The notes below the pieces were generated by a model. The model was not told where the DNA came from. It searched no databases and saw only the letters and a program-made list of their open reading frames with translations. Source: Nocardia terpenica (GTDB taxonomy: Bacteria; Actinomycetota; Actinomycetes; Mycobacteriales; Mycobacteriaceae). Taken from it: a stretch of 64,000 bases of DNA. How positions within the stretch are numbered: position 1 is the first letter of the stretch; every line of letters begins with the position of its first letter. The position numbers and the translations under genes were made by a program. The stretch is taken from the NCBI RefSeq assembly GCF_013186535.1, contig NZ_JABMCZ010000001.1:868001-932000 (forward strand). The letters are read 5' to 3'. This document shows positions 1 to 7,738 of this stretch, piece after piece.

Positions 1-56
1 GCGATCTCGTCGGGCGTCTTGACCGAAATTTCGTCGTAGTCGACTCCGTGCCCCAT
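1..56 (-). CDS. N-terminal fragment of an unidentified protein (runs off the window)
   Basis: Only the first 18 to 19 codons are present. The ATG at 56-54 follows a strong AGGAGG ribosome-binding site, so the start is credible. The peptide begins MGHGVDYDEISVKTPDEI and has no signal peptide or membrane segment. It lies downstream of the peptide-binding lipoprotein gene on the same strand, but a hairpin repeat separates them, so co-transcription is uncertain. The start does not look like an ABC permease. I do not recognise the family. Confidence 0.6.
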   Translation of the reverse strand, partial: MGHGVDYDEISVKTPDEI

Positions 57-77
57 GGCAAACCTCCTGTTTTTCGG

Positions 78-131
78 ATTCCGGCCGAGAGCATGCCGGA
101 ATGACGAATGCCGAACCGGCCGGAATGACAG
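78..131. repeat. Hairpin repeat, copy 1, with a partial right-hand repeat
   Basis: A perfect inverted repeat has 8-nt arms (ATTCCGGC at 78-85, GCCGGAAT at 95-102) around the 9-nt loop CGAGAGCAT, a variant of the loop CAAAAGCAT seen in the other copies. To its right, GGCCGGAATGAC at about 120-131 repeats part of the arm plus GAC. It is copy 1 of the dispersed family described in the findings. Confidence 0.75.
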
Positions 132-241
132 GAACCATTATTTCCCGCCCGAGAGGAGGTTGGCCAACGAGAGATATTGGACAGCGATGTGAATGAATTT
201 CACAGGCGTGCCGGGCTTTTCGCGGCCCGGCACGCCCGGTC

Positions 242-1843
242 TTACTTCTCGATGTCTTCGAAGTCGAACAGCCCGCTCCAGGACAGCGGTGCCTGCTTCA
301 CCTTGTCGGATCGGCCCGCGTTGGCGATGTAGTCGTACATCGGGATGTCGGCCATATCGTCGATCAGCAGCGCCTGCGCCTGGGAGATGATCCGGTAGGA
401 ATCCTCCGGCGTGAGCGCCGCCTGCGCGGCGTCGATCAGCTTGTCGAATGCGGGGTTGGCGTAACCGATGTCGTTGGTGCCGGAACCGCTGTAGAACTGC
501 GACACCAGGAACTCCAGCATCGACGGGTAGTCACCCTGCCACCCGTACCGGAACGCCTTGCCGATGGTCTTCGAGGTGATCGCGTCGCGCATCTGCTTGA
601 AGGTCGGGTAGGGGAATCCGGTGGCGTCGATGCCGAGGGTGTTCTTGATGCTGTTGGCGGTGGCGTCGACCCACGCCTGATGGCCGCCGTCGGCGTTGTA
701 GCCGATCTGATAGCTGCCCGACCACGGCGAGATCGCGTTGGCCTGCTCCCACAGCTTCTTGGCCTGGTCCGGATTGTATTGCAGCGCCTCCTGACCGGGC
801 AGGTTGCCGTTGAACCCGGGCAGGGTCGCGGCCGTGAAGTCGCGCGACGGAATGCGGCTGCCGTGGAAGATGTTGTCGCAGATCTGCTGCCGGTTGATGG
901 CCATCGAAATCGCCTTGCGCCGCAGCACTCCCTCCGGACCGGTGAAGTGCGGCAGGTTCTGCTGCATGCCGATGTGCATGCTCTGCGCGACCGGCTTGGC
1001 AATGGCCCGATCGCCGAGATCCTTCTTGTAGGTGGCCAGCGCGCTGTCCGGAACCGTGTCCAGCGCATCGAGATTGCCCGCCAGCAGATCGGCGTAGGCG
1101 GTGTCCATGGATTGATACATCACGAACTCGATGCCCTTGTTCTTCGCCGGGCGGCCGCCGTGATAATCCGGATTCGGGGCGACGTCGATCCGCACATTGT
1201 GCTGCCACTGCGTGAGCTTGTACGGGCCGTTGCCGATCGGATTCTGTCCGAACGCCTTCATATCCTTGTAGGCGACATCGGGCAGCGGGTAGAACGGCGC
1301 GAACCCGAGCGACAACTCGAAATCGATCGACGGGCGGGCCAGATCGACGGTGAACGTGTGGTCGTCGAGCACCTTCAGCCCCGACATGGTCTGCGCCTTG
1401 GGCGGGCTGGCCGACACGTCGTCGTATCCGGCGATCGACTGGTACGCCCAGTTCTGTAGCTGCGCATTGGTGCTCAGCGCGCCGAAGTTCCAGGCGTCGA
1501 CGAAGGACTTCGCGGTGACCGGGGTGCCGTCGGTGAACTTCCAGTCCGGCTTGATGGTGATCTTGTAATGCTGGCGGTCGGTGGTGTCGATGGACTGCGC
1601 CATCTCGTTGAAGACCTTGCCGTCGGCGTCGTAGTACTTCAGTCCGGCGAACAGCCGGTCGACGACCCGGCCGCCCTGGTTCTCGTTGGTATTCGACGGA
1701 ATCAGCGGATTCTGCGGCTCCCCACCGTTCACGGTGACGATGTCGCTCGCGGCGCCCCCGCCGCCGGACGAACATCCCGTCAGACCGAGGCCGGTGGCCA
1801 GTAAGGCGGCCGTCACCAGCGCACCCAATCGTGTGAATCGCAC
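242..1843 (-). CDS. Peptide/nickel-type ABC transporter substrate-binding lipoprotein (SBP family 5)
   Basis: Extracytoplasmic solute-binding lipoprotein of the DppA/OppA type, 533 aa. I chose GTG at 1843, preceded by GGGAGA. From there the product opens with a classical lipoprotein signal (VRFTRLGAL, hydrophobic stretch, lipobox LTGC with the lipidated Cys at 24), followed by a Ser/Gly-rich linker. A longer ATG start at 1909 would bury this signal. The body has family-5 hallmarks, such as GNGPYKLTQW and a C-terminal region naming FLVSQFYSGSGTNDIGY. It would capture oligopeptides or similar cations for an ABC importer, but no permease or ATPase genes are visible here, so its partners lie elsewhere or beyond the left edge. 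Confidence 0.88.
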   Translation of the reverse strand: MRFTRLGALVTAALLATGLGLTGCSSGGGGAASDIVTVNGGEPQNPLIPSNTNENQGGRVVDRLFAGLKYYDADGKVFNEMAQSIDTTDRQHYKITIKPDWKFTDGTPVTAKSFVDAWNFGALSTNAQLQNWAYQSIAGYDDVSASPPKAQTMSGLKVLDDHTFTVDLARPSIDFELSLGFAPFYPLPDVAYKDMKAFGQNPIGNGPYKLTQWQHNVRIDVAPNPDYHGGRPAKNKGIEFVMYQSMDTAYADLLAGNLDALDTVPDSALATYKKDLGDRAIAKPVAQSMHIGMQQNLPHFTGPEGVLRRKAISMAINRQQICDNIFHGSRIPSRDFTAATLPGFNGNLPGQEALQYNPDQAKKLWEQANAISPWSGSYQIGYNADGGHQAWVDATANSIKNTLGIDATGFPYPTFKQMRDAITSKTIGKAFRYGWQGDYPSMLEFLVSQFYSGSGTNDIGYANPAFDKLIDAAQAALTPEDSYRIISQAQALLIDDMADIPMYDYIANAGRSDKVKQAPLSWSGLFDFEDIEK

Positions 1844-1982
1844 AGCGCTCTCCCATCTCGCCCAGCACGGACTGATGCGGACAGTAGCCATTTCCGACGA
1901 TTCCGGCATGCGTTTCCGGTGATTGCGGCGTGCCGCCCTTGTGATTGCGGCACGCCGTCCGCGGCCGACGGATAGCGGGGCG

Positions 1983-2402
1983 CTACTCCTTCGTGTAGTC
2001 CGTGCTCAGCCACCGTTCCGGGCGCATGCGAATGAGCAGCGATCCGGTGCCGTAGTTCTGCTCGGTGAAGGCCGTGCCCTCGGCCTCGCCGAGGTAGCGA
2101 ATCGCGATGGGGCGGACCATGTCCGGGGTGGCGGGCTCGATGGTGGTCACCGGGCCTTCCGCCGTGACATACCGGTACGGCGGCTGTTCCACCTGGGCGG
2201 TGAGGGAGAAGCGGCCCGCGGCGCGGATCAGTTTCTCCTTCACCGACCCCTGCTCGGTCCAGATCAACACCTCGCCGCCCGGCTCGTAGCCGTACCAGAT
2301 CGGCACCGACAGCGGCGCCCGGTCGGGCCGCTCGACGGCGATCACCCCCACGTGGAGTTCGGCCAGGAACTTCTCGCGCTCTTCGCCGGTCATCTTCGCC
2401 AT
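1983..2402 (-). CDS. Pyridoxamine 5'-phosphate oxidase-fold flavin/F420-binding protein
   Basis: A 139-aa single-domain protein of the split-barrel PNPOx-like fold. Residues such as VGVIAVERPDRAPLSVPIWY and a later RYVTAEGPVTT match the N-terminal half of this family, whose actinobacterial members bind FMN or F420 and reduce small substrates. An AAAGGA site precedes the ATG at 2402. The gene is 83 nt downstream of the HxlR-type regulator on the same strand and is probably co-transcribed with it. Together they suggest a redox- or xenobiotic-sensing pair. The substrate and cofactor cannot be told from sequence alone. Confidence 0.8.
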   Translation of the reverse strand: MAKMTGEEREKFLAELHVGVIAVERPDRAPLSVPIWYGYEPGGEVLIWTEQGSVKEKLIRAAGRFSLTAQVEQPPYRYVTAEGPVTTIEPATPDMVRPIAIRYLGEAEGTAFTEQNYGTGSLLIRMRPERWLSTDYTKE

Positions 2403-2485
2403 CGAAAGTCCTTTCGGGTTGGTGTCGCCGGATCTGACGTATCAACAACCGCCCGGGGCGGCAGCGTATTTCCGACTTGTCGGTT

Positions 2486-2938
2486 TCATTCGATCTTGTG
2501 TACCCGGGTCGTCGCCGCCGTGACGGGTCGGCCGTCGTGGCCTTCGGCGCGCAGCGCGGCGACGGGATTGCCGTGCCGGTCGACGAGTGTCGAGTGGGGT
2601 TCGCCGTCGGTGAAGGCGTGCCGTTCGCCCCACTGGCGCAGGGCCACGACGAGGGTGAACAGGTCCTGTCCGGCCTCGGTGAGCCGGTAGCTGTGCCGCT
2701 TGCCGCCGGGGGTGGTGGTCGTGGCGAGGATGCCGTGGTCGACGAGCCTGCGCAGGCGGTCGGTGAGGATGTTCCGCGCGATCCCGAGCCGCTGCTGGAA
2801 TTCGGTGAAGGTGGCCGCGCCGTCCATGGCGTCGCGCACGATCAGCAGGCTCCACCGGTCGCCCACGAGATCGACGGTCCGCGCGACCGGGCAGGTGGGA
2901 TCGGTCCACTCGCGGCCGGATCCGAGTGTCGTGGCCAT
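2486..2938 (-). CDS. HxlR-family winged-helix transcriptional regulator
   Basis: The 150-aa product has the HxlR pattern: an N-terminal CPVARTVDLVGDRWSLLIVRD followed by a winged helix (FTEFQQRLGIARNILTDRL). I place the start at ATG 2938 because GAGGAGAGG sits just upstream; an ATG at 3040 would add 34 unlikely residues. HxlR proteins sense aldehydes, quinones or other small molecules and often control a neighbouring flavoprotein and exporter. That is the layout here: a PNPOx-like gene downstream and an MFS pump divergently upstream. The shared 85-nt intergenic region carries two TTGCAATT boxes. Confidence 0.88.
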   Translation of the reverse strand: MATTLGSGREWTDPTCPVARTVDLVGDRWSLLIVRDAMDGAATFTEFQQRLGIARNILTDRLRRLVDHGILATTTTPGGKRHSYRLTEAGQDLFTLVVALRQWGERHAFTDGEPHSTLVDRHGNPVAALRAEGHDGRPVTAATTRVHKIE

Positions 2939-2956
2939 GAGCCTCTCCTCGATAGG

Positions 2957-3001
2957 TTGCAATTCGAAACCATTATGCCTTACGGTCGAAGAGTTGCAAT
3001 T
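2957..3001. promoter_or_regulatory. Paired TTGCAATT boxes between hxlR and a divergent MFS gene
   Basis: TTGCAATT occurs at 2957-2964 and again at 2994-3001, 37 nt apart, in the only non-coding stretch between the divergent HxlR and MFS genes. The core TTGCAA is itself palindromic. Their position makes them candidate operators of the HxlR protein. This is inference from position and symmetry only. Confidence 0.4.
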
Positions 3002-3023
3002 TGCTACTGATTTGGGAGGCGTG

Positions 3024-4265
3024 GTGGCGACAGGAGTCACGAGAGCGCAGCGATCGGTCCTGGCACTGGTGTGCGCGGTGGCCGTATCGACGATCTATGC
3101 GAGCCAGCCGGTGCTGGAGGCGGCGGGCGCGAGCCTGGGATTGGCGCGAGAGTCGTTGGGCGGGTTGGTCGCCGCCGGGCAGATCGGCTACTTCGTCGGT
3201 CTGATCCTGCTGGTCCCGCTGGGCGATGTGCTGAATCGCCGTCGGCTCATCATCGCGCACCTGGTGCTCACCGCCGTGGGCGCCGCGGTCACGGCCGTCG
3301 CCCCGAACGGTGTCGTCGCGATGGCGGGGCTGGTGGTCGCGGGCCTGTTCGCGGTGGTGGTGCAGGTGGCGGTCGCCTATGTGGCCGCCGCCTCCGCGCC
3401 GAGCGAGCGGGGTCGCAATATCGGCGCGGTCACCTCCGGTGTCGTGCTCGGTATTCTCGGCGTCCGCGTCCTCGCGGGCGCCCTGGGCGACACGGTCGGC
3501 TGGCGGGCGGTGTACGCGGTGCTCGCCGTGCTCTGCGTGGTCCTGGCGTGCACCGTTCGCGCGACGCTCGACTCCGGCCAGGGGGCTCCCGGCGCGCGGT
3601 ACACGCAGGTGCTGGCGTCGACGGTGCGGCTCGTGCGCACCGATCGCCTGTTCCTGAGCCGCGGCCTGATCGCCTTCTTCCTGTTCGCGTCCTTCGGAAC
3701 CCTGTGGAGCGGAGTGGAATTGCCCCTCGGCGCCGCGCCCTGGCATCTCGGCACCACGCAGATCGGGCTGTTCGGATTGCTGGGCCTGGCCGGGGCGCTC
3801 GGCGCCGCCCGCGCGGGCCGATGGGCCGACGCCGGTCGCGCCCAAGCGATCACGGGTTCGGCGCTGGCCCTGCTCGCCGCCTCCTGGCTACTCATCGCCC
3901 GGCTCGACACCACCCTGTGGCTGCTCGCCCTCGGCATCATCGTCCTCGACTTCGCCGTCCAGGCGGTACAGGTCAGCAACCAACACACCCTGACGGCGGC
4001 ACACCCCGACCGCGCCAGCGGCATCATCGGCCCATACATGGCCTTCTACTCCCTCGGCTCCGCCCTCGGCGGCCTCACCACCGCCTGGGCATACAGCACC
4101 TGGGGATGGTCGGCCTGCTGCTGGATCGGCGCAGGCTACACCCTGGCCGCCCTGCTGGTGTGGGCCGTGGCCCAGGCCACCGGCACCACCCGGCGCGGTG
4201 CGGTGCCCGAGGCGCCGGATCTGGCGGACCGCGCGGTCCTGGTAGACGGGGCTCAGTCGTCCTGA
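3024..4265 (+). CDS. MFS drug/metabolite exporter (12-TM DHA type)
   Basis: Integral membrane transporter of about 413 aa with some 12 hydrophobic segments. The MFS loop motif between TM2 and TM3 reads GDVLNRRRLI. The longer reading frame from 2700 runs through the divergent regulator, so I start at GTG 3024, four nt after GGGAGG; GTG at 3021 is an alternative. It is divergent from the HxlR gene and is probably the pump under its control. Its 3' end overlaps the PIN-domain toxin gene by 13 nt in convergent orientation. Confidence 0.82.
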   Translation: MATGVTRAQRSVLALVCAVAVSTIYASQPVLEAAGASLGLARESLGGLVAAGQIGYFVGLILLVPLGDVLNRRRLIIAHLVLTAVGAAVTAVAPNGVVAMAGLVVAGLFAVVVQVAVAYVAAASAPSERGRNIGAVTSGVVLGILGVRVLAGALGDTVGWRAVYAVLAVLCVVLACTVRATLDSGQGAPGARYTQVLASTVRLVRTDRLFLSRGLIAFFLFASFGTLWSGVELPLGAAPWHLGTTQIGLFGLLGLAGALGAARAGRWADAGRAQAITGSALALLAASWLLIARLDTTLWLLALGIIVLDFAVQAVQVSNQHTLTAAHPDRASGIIGPYMAFYSLGSALGGLTTAWAYSTWGWSACCWIGAGYTLAALLVWAVAQATGTTRRGAVPEAPDLADRAVLVDGAQSS

Positions 4266-4696
4266 AGCAGCAGTCGAAACGAGGGATGGGCGGGCGTCAG
4301 AGGGCGGACGGCGCGAAAGTCCTTCTCGTCCAACGTCAATATGTCGTTGGTGAGGTAACGCTCGGCGAGGACGACAGTGACCGCGTCCGCCAGATCGAGC
4401 CGGAGACCTCGATACTGCTCGATGATCTGCTGAGCGGCCCGGAGGTCGTCACGGTCGACGGCGGGCACGAGCACCGCGCCCTCCTCGGCCGAGGTGAGCA
4501 GATCGTCGAGCACGAGATCGGCTGTGCGGCGGTCTTTTCCGAATCGCGCGACCAACAGATGATCGATCTCATCGAGGACGAGTGGCGAGACGACCGCGAC
4601 GGAGGTGGCGAGGTATTCGCGAGCCCGCTCGTGCAACCCCGCGGCCCGGTCGTAGGCGGCGATGATGGCCGACGTGTCGGCGATAAAGAAGCTCAC
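4253..4696 (-). CDS. vapC: PIN-domain ribonuclease toxin, VapC-like
   Basis: A 147-aa PIN-domain protein. The acidic metal-binding residues expected of a VapC RNase can be read at D7 (IADTSAII), E43 (LDEIDHLL), D101/D104 (DLADA) and D123 (TLDEKDF). GTG at 4696 overlaps the stop of the upstream antitoxin in a GTGA arrangement, which fixes the start and implies translational coupling. VapC toxins cleave RNA, commonly tRNA, when freed from their antitoxin. The gene is convergent with the MFS gene and overlaps its last 13 nt. Confidence 0.85.
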   Translation of the reverse strand: MSFFIADTSAIIAAYDRAAGLHERAREYLATSVAVVSPLVLDEIDHLLVARFGKDRRTADLVLDDLLTSAEEGAVLVPAVDRDDLRAAQQIIEQYRGLRLDLADAVTVVLAERYLTNDILTLDEKDFRAVRPLTPAHPSFRLLLQDD

Positions 4697-4923
4697 TCGC
4701 CGTATGCCTCGCCGAGTAGGTCCGCACTGTTGGCGGCGAACTCGGGATCGCCGGAATCGAACGACGGCCACGGGCGGGTGCGGCGGACCTTGTGCGCCCG
4801 CAGCAAGACGAGGTCGATACCCTCCCGGATCAGATCGGCTTCCGATCGCCCCGACGCTTCGGCGGCCTCTTTCAAGCGGGCAGCCTGTTCGGGATCGAGG
4901 TACACGCTGGTCTTGGCCTTCAT
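4693..4923 (-). CDS. Ribbon-helix-helix antitoxin, VapB-like
   Basis: A 76-aa protein starting MKAKTSVYLDPEQAARLKEA, the usual ribbon-helix-helix (CopG/Arc) N-terminus in which the strand residues contact DNA. The acidic, disordered-looking tail (PSFDSGDPEFAANSADLLG) would wrap the toxin. It precedes and overlaps the PIN toxin, so the two form a toxin-antitoxin operon that is probably autoregulated. The ATG at 4923 is the only sensible start. Confidence 0.85.
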   Translation of the reverse strand: MKAKTSVYLDPEQAARLKEAAEASGRSEADLIREGIDLVLLRAHKVRRTRPWPSFDSGDPEFAANSADLLGEAYGE

Positions 4924-5008
4924 GAACGTAGGGTACCGCGTAGGGTACTTGCCGAGGGTGAGCCGACGCGGATTGCGCTGCGGCAGGGGCTGTGGCTACA
5001 ACCGACTC

Positions 5009-5671
5009 ATGACGGTTACCGCTACGCTTGTTGCCCGCGGTCTGCTCCTTGATATGGACAGCACGCTTGTGAATTCCGAAGCCGCTGTGGAGCGGCTGTG
5101 GCGGGGGTGGGCCGCGGCGCACGGGCTGGTTGCCGCGGATGTGTTGGCGGTGGCGCATGGGCGGCAGGGTTGGGCGACCATGGCTGAACTACTGCCTGAT
5201 CGGCCTATGGAGCTGAACCTTGCCGATAATGCCCGCATGTTGGCGGAGGAGACCGTCGCCGTGGAGGGGGTGGTTCCGGTCGCGGGTGCGCCGTCTTTTA
5301 TGGCGGCCATTGCGCGACTTCCGCATGCCCTGGTGACCTCCGCCAATATCGCGCTCACCGAATCCCGCATGGGCGCGGCGGGTCTGCCCATACCGGCGAT
5401 CCGCATTACCTCCGAATCGGTCACGCTCAGCAAGCCCGATCCCGAGGGCTTCCTGAAAGCCGCTGCCGAACTTGGTCTTTCGCCCGAGGAGTGCTTGGTC
5501 TTCGAGGACTCCGAGGCGGGGATCGCCGCCGGAAAGGCGGCCGGTATGCGTGTCATCGGCGTCGGCTCGCGCGCCGCCGCCTTCGCGCCGACCGCCCACG
5601 TGGACGACCTGACCCGTATTCGCGTGGAGCAGTTGGCCGATGGTGCGATCGCGGTGCATGTGACGGCTTGA
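5009..5671 (+). CDS. HAD-superfamily sugar/glycerol phosphatase-like hydrolase
   Basis: A 220-aa HAD hydrolase with all four motifs: DMDST with nucleophile D15 and acid D17, a motif II serine in LVTSANIAL, the motif III lysine in SKPDPEGF, and motif IV FEDSEAGI. The cap lies between motifs I and II, as in the beta-phosphoglucomutase/phosphatase subfamily, and the spacing resembles sugar-phosphate or glycerol-3-phosphate phosphatases. ATG 5009 is chosen as the first start giving the full domain. It stands alone, with no clear operon partner. The substrate is unknown. Confidence 0.85.
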   Translation: MTVTATLVARGLLLDMDSTLVNSEAAVERLWRGWAAAHGLVAADVLAVAHGRQGWATMAELLPDRPMELNLADNARMLAEETVAVEGVVPVAGAPSFMAAIARLPHALVTSANIALTESRMGAAGLPIPAIRITSESVTLSKPDPEGFLKAAAELGLSPEECLVFEDSEAGIAAGKAAGMRVIGVGSRAAAFAPTAHVDDLTRIRVEQLADGAIAVHVTA

Positions 5672-5677
5672 CCGTGT

Positions 5678-6610
5678 TCAACTGCTGTGCAGGAACAGTT
5701 CGAGTGCGGCCAGTAGCTCGTGCGGTGCGTCCTCGGGGGTGAAATGACCGCTGTGGGGTAGTTCGATGATCGGCGCGTGCGGGTAGGCGAGCCGGAATGC
5801 CGGAATGATGTGGCGCGGCAGTAATGCGGTGTCCCGCATGCCCTCCACGAGGATCGCGGGTTTGGCGCACAGGGCGGCGACGGCCTCGGGATTCGGTGCC
5901 GCCGGTGCGGCGTTCGGGTCCGGAGCGACCAGTTGCTGGGGGAAGCGGAGCACGCCGCGGCATTCGGCCGGGCCGGTGAAGTGGCTCGAGTACGCGCGAA
6001 CCCAAGTGGGCGTGATGATCTCGGGCCGAGCGATCGTCTGCAGGGCGAGCATGAGATGGCAGACGGTGGAGCCCGCATTGCCGAGGATCTGCTCCAGGGT
6101 GCCGTCCGCATGCGCCGCCGCGGCCCAGCGGAACCAGGAGCTGTCGGCGATATTCGCGGCCATCAGCTCGTCGTATCCGGGAAGGCCCAGCGGCACAACG
6201 GTATTGGTGGCGAAGATCCGCGCTACCCGATCGGGGTGCCGCAGCGCGAACCCGGTGCCGATCGGACCGCCCCAGTCGTGCATGACCAGTGTGATGCCGG
6301 TGAGATCGAGTTCGTGGGCGAGCAGCACGTCGAGATTGTCGACGTGCTCGACCGCGAGATAGTCGCGATCGGCAGGGGTGGCGCTCTTGCCGAATCCCAT
6401 GTGGTCGGGCACGATCACGCGCCGGGTGCGCGACAGCGGGCCGATGAGATGCCGCCACAGATATCCCCAGGTCGGCTCCCCGTGCAGCAGCACGATCGGC
6501 TCCGCGTCGCGGGGGCCGACGTCGATGTAGTGCTGCCGGAATCCGGCCGCTTCGGTGAAGCTGGCCGCGAAAGGCCAAGTGCCGTCGAAGGTTTCGGTTG
6601 CGTCGATCAT
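5678..6610 (-). CDS. Haloalkane dehalogenase-like alpha/beta hydrolase
   Basis: A 310-aa alpha/beta hydrolase resembling haloalkane dehalogenases. HGEPTW at 43-48 corresponds to the HGNPTS oxyanion/halide loop of LinB, the nucleophile elbow HDWGGP places an Asp (D112) where ordinary esterases have Ser, and SGHFTPED supplies the catalytic His near 289. GGAGGAACG directly before ATG 6610 fixes the start. It is divergent from a WYL-type regulator across a 113-nt gap holding a perfect inverted repeat. It probably hydrolyses a carbon-halogen or ester bond, but activity cannot be claimed without testing. Confidence 0.8.
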   Translation of the reverse strand: MIDATETFDGTWPFAASFTEAAGFRQHYIDVGPRDAEPIVLLHGEPTWGYLWRHLIGPLSRTRRVIVPDHMGFGKSATPADRDYLAVEHVDNLDVLLAHELDLTGITLVMHDWGGPIGTGFALRHPDRVARIFATNTVVPLGLPGYDELMAANIADSSWFRWAAAAHADGTLEQILGNAGSTVCHLMLALQTIARPEIITPTWVRAYSSHFTGPAECRGVLRFPQQLVAPDPNAAPAAPNPEAVAALCAKPAILVEGMRDTALLPRHIIPAFRLAYPHAPIIELPHSGHFTPEDAPHELLAALELFLHSS

Positions 6611-6659
6611 TCGTTCCTCCGGTGGTCGTTTCGATCGGATCACACCGTAGGCGCGGACC

Positions 6660-6678
6660 ACTGACAGGGGCTGTCAGT
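6660..6678. promoter_or_regulatory. Inverted-repeat operator between dehalogenase-like and WYL regulator genes
   Basis: ACTGACAG-GGG-CTGTCAGT is a perfect palindrome, equivalent to CTGACA-N5-TGTCAG. It sits midway between the divergent dehalogenase-like gene and the WYL regulator. The same core recurs at 7705-7725 before the next MFS gene. It is the likely binding site of the WYL regulator. Confidence 0.65.
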
Positions 6679-6723
6679 GCAGGCGGGCGATTTGCTGTCG
6701 GTGGGGGTCGGCAGACTGAGGGG

Positions 6724-7695
6724 GTGCGTGCGAGCAGGTTGCTGTCCATTGTGTTGTTGCTGCAGGCGCGGGGGCGGATGACGGCGGGGCAGTTGGCGCG
6801 GGAGTTGGAGGTGTCGGTTCGTACCGTTTACCGCGATATGGAAGCGTTGAGCGCCGCGGGGATTCCGCTCTACGGCGAGGCCGGTCACGACGGCGGCTAC
6901 CGGTTGCTCGACGGCTATCAGACGCGGCTGACCGGCATGACGGTCGATGAGGCGGAGGCGCTGTTCCTGTCCGGATTACCCGGTCCGGCCGCCGATCTGG
7001 GATTGGGAGCGGTGCTGACCGCCGCCCAGCGGAAACTGATGGCGGCACTGCCGGAACAGGTGCGGGCCCCGGCCGGACGGATCTCTCAGCGATTCCACCT
7101 AGATACCGTCGGGTGGTACACCCTCCCGGAGGGGCTCGCGCACCTGCCTGCCGTGGTGGACGCGATCTGGAGCCACCGATGCCTCCGCATCGGATACCGG
7201 CGCTGGGCCGATCCCCGGCAAGTGCAGCGCACCCTCCATCCCTACGGCCTGGTCCTCAAATCCGGTCGCTGGTATCTGGTGGCCGCGGCGGGGGAGAGCG
7301 TCCGGACCTACCGGGTCTCGCAGATCGTCACACTCGAGGCGCTCGATGAAACCTTCGAGCGCCCCGCCGATTTCGACCTGGCGCGGTACTGGCAGGACTA
7401 TTTGGACGAGTTCGACGCCCGCCGCCGACAGGGAACCGCCACCGTGCGACTGTCGCCGCACGTGCTGAATCGCCTCGAACACCTGCTCGATCCCGATGTG
7501 GTGCGAGCGGTACGCGACACCGCCCGCATCGAATCGGACGGCTGGTCCAGCGCCGAGATCCCCCTGGAAACCATCGAACACACGGCGGGTGTGCTGCTGC
7601 GTCTCGGCAGCGACGCCGAGGTTCTCGGCCCGCCCGCCCTGCGTCAGCACATGAGCGAGATCGCCGCCGCCCTGGCCCGCACCTACGCGAAATAG
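6724..7695 (+). CDS. DeoR/YafY-type HTH regulator with WYL domain
   Basis: A 323-aa regulator. The N-terminal helix-turn-helix (residues about 1-55) contains LARELEVSVRTVYRDMEALS, typical of YafY/HTH_11 proteins. The C-terminal half (about 130-230) is a WYL-type ligand-binding domain with LRIGYRRWADP and HPYGLVLKSGRWYLVA. GTG 6724 is chosen because it begins at the HTH. It is divergent from the dehalogenase-like gene and followed by an MFS pump. Matching palindromes lie on both sides, so it probably controls both neighbours and itself in response to a small ligand. Confidence 0.85.
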   Translation: MRASRLLSIVLLLQARGRMTAGQLARELEVSVRTVYRDMEALSAAGIPLYGEAGHDGGYRLLDGYQTRLTGMTVDEAEALFLSGLPGPAADLGLGAVLTAAQRKLMAALPEQVRAPAGRISQRFHLDTVGWYTLPEGLAHLPAVVDAIWSHRCLRIGYRRWADPRQVQRTLHPYGLVLKSGRWYLVAAAGESVRTYRVSQIVTLEALDETFERPADFDLARYWQDYLDEFDARRRQGTATVRLSPHVLNRLEHLLDPDVVRAVRDTARIESDGWSSAEIPLETIEHTAGVLLRLGSDAEVLGPPALRQHMSEIAAALARTYAK

Positions 7696-7704
7696 TGCCG
7701 GATT

Positions 7705-7725
7705 CGCTGACACGAGATGTCAGCG
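7705..7725. promoter_or_regulatory. Second copy of the CTGACA-N5-TGTCAG operator, upstream of MFS
   Basis: CGCTGACA-CGAGA-TGTCAGCG has perfect 8-nt arms and the same core and 5-nt spacing as the site at 6660-6678. It ends 13 nt before the TTG start of the MFS gene, so a bound protein would block that promoter or leader. This links the MFS gene to the upstream WYL regulator. Confidence 0.65.
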
Positions 7726-7738
7726 AGGCGTCTCTAGA

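Noticed and set aside
4253..5158. Long 301-codon version of the PIN-domain protein
   Set aside because: The first 154 codons run antisense to the HAD gene and through the antitoxin gene in another frame. The GTG at 4696 with GTGA overlap is the real start.
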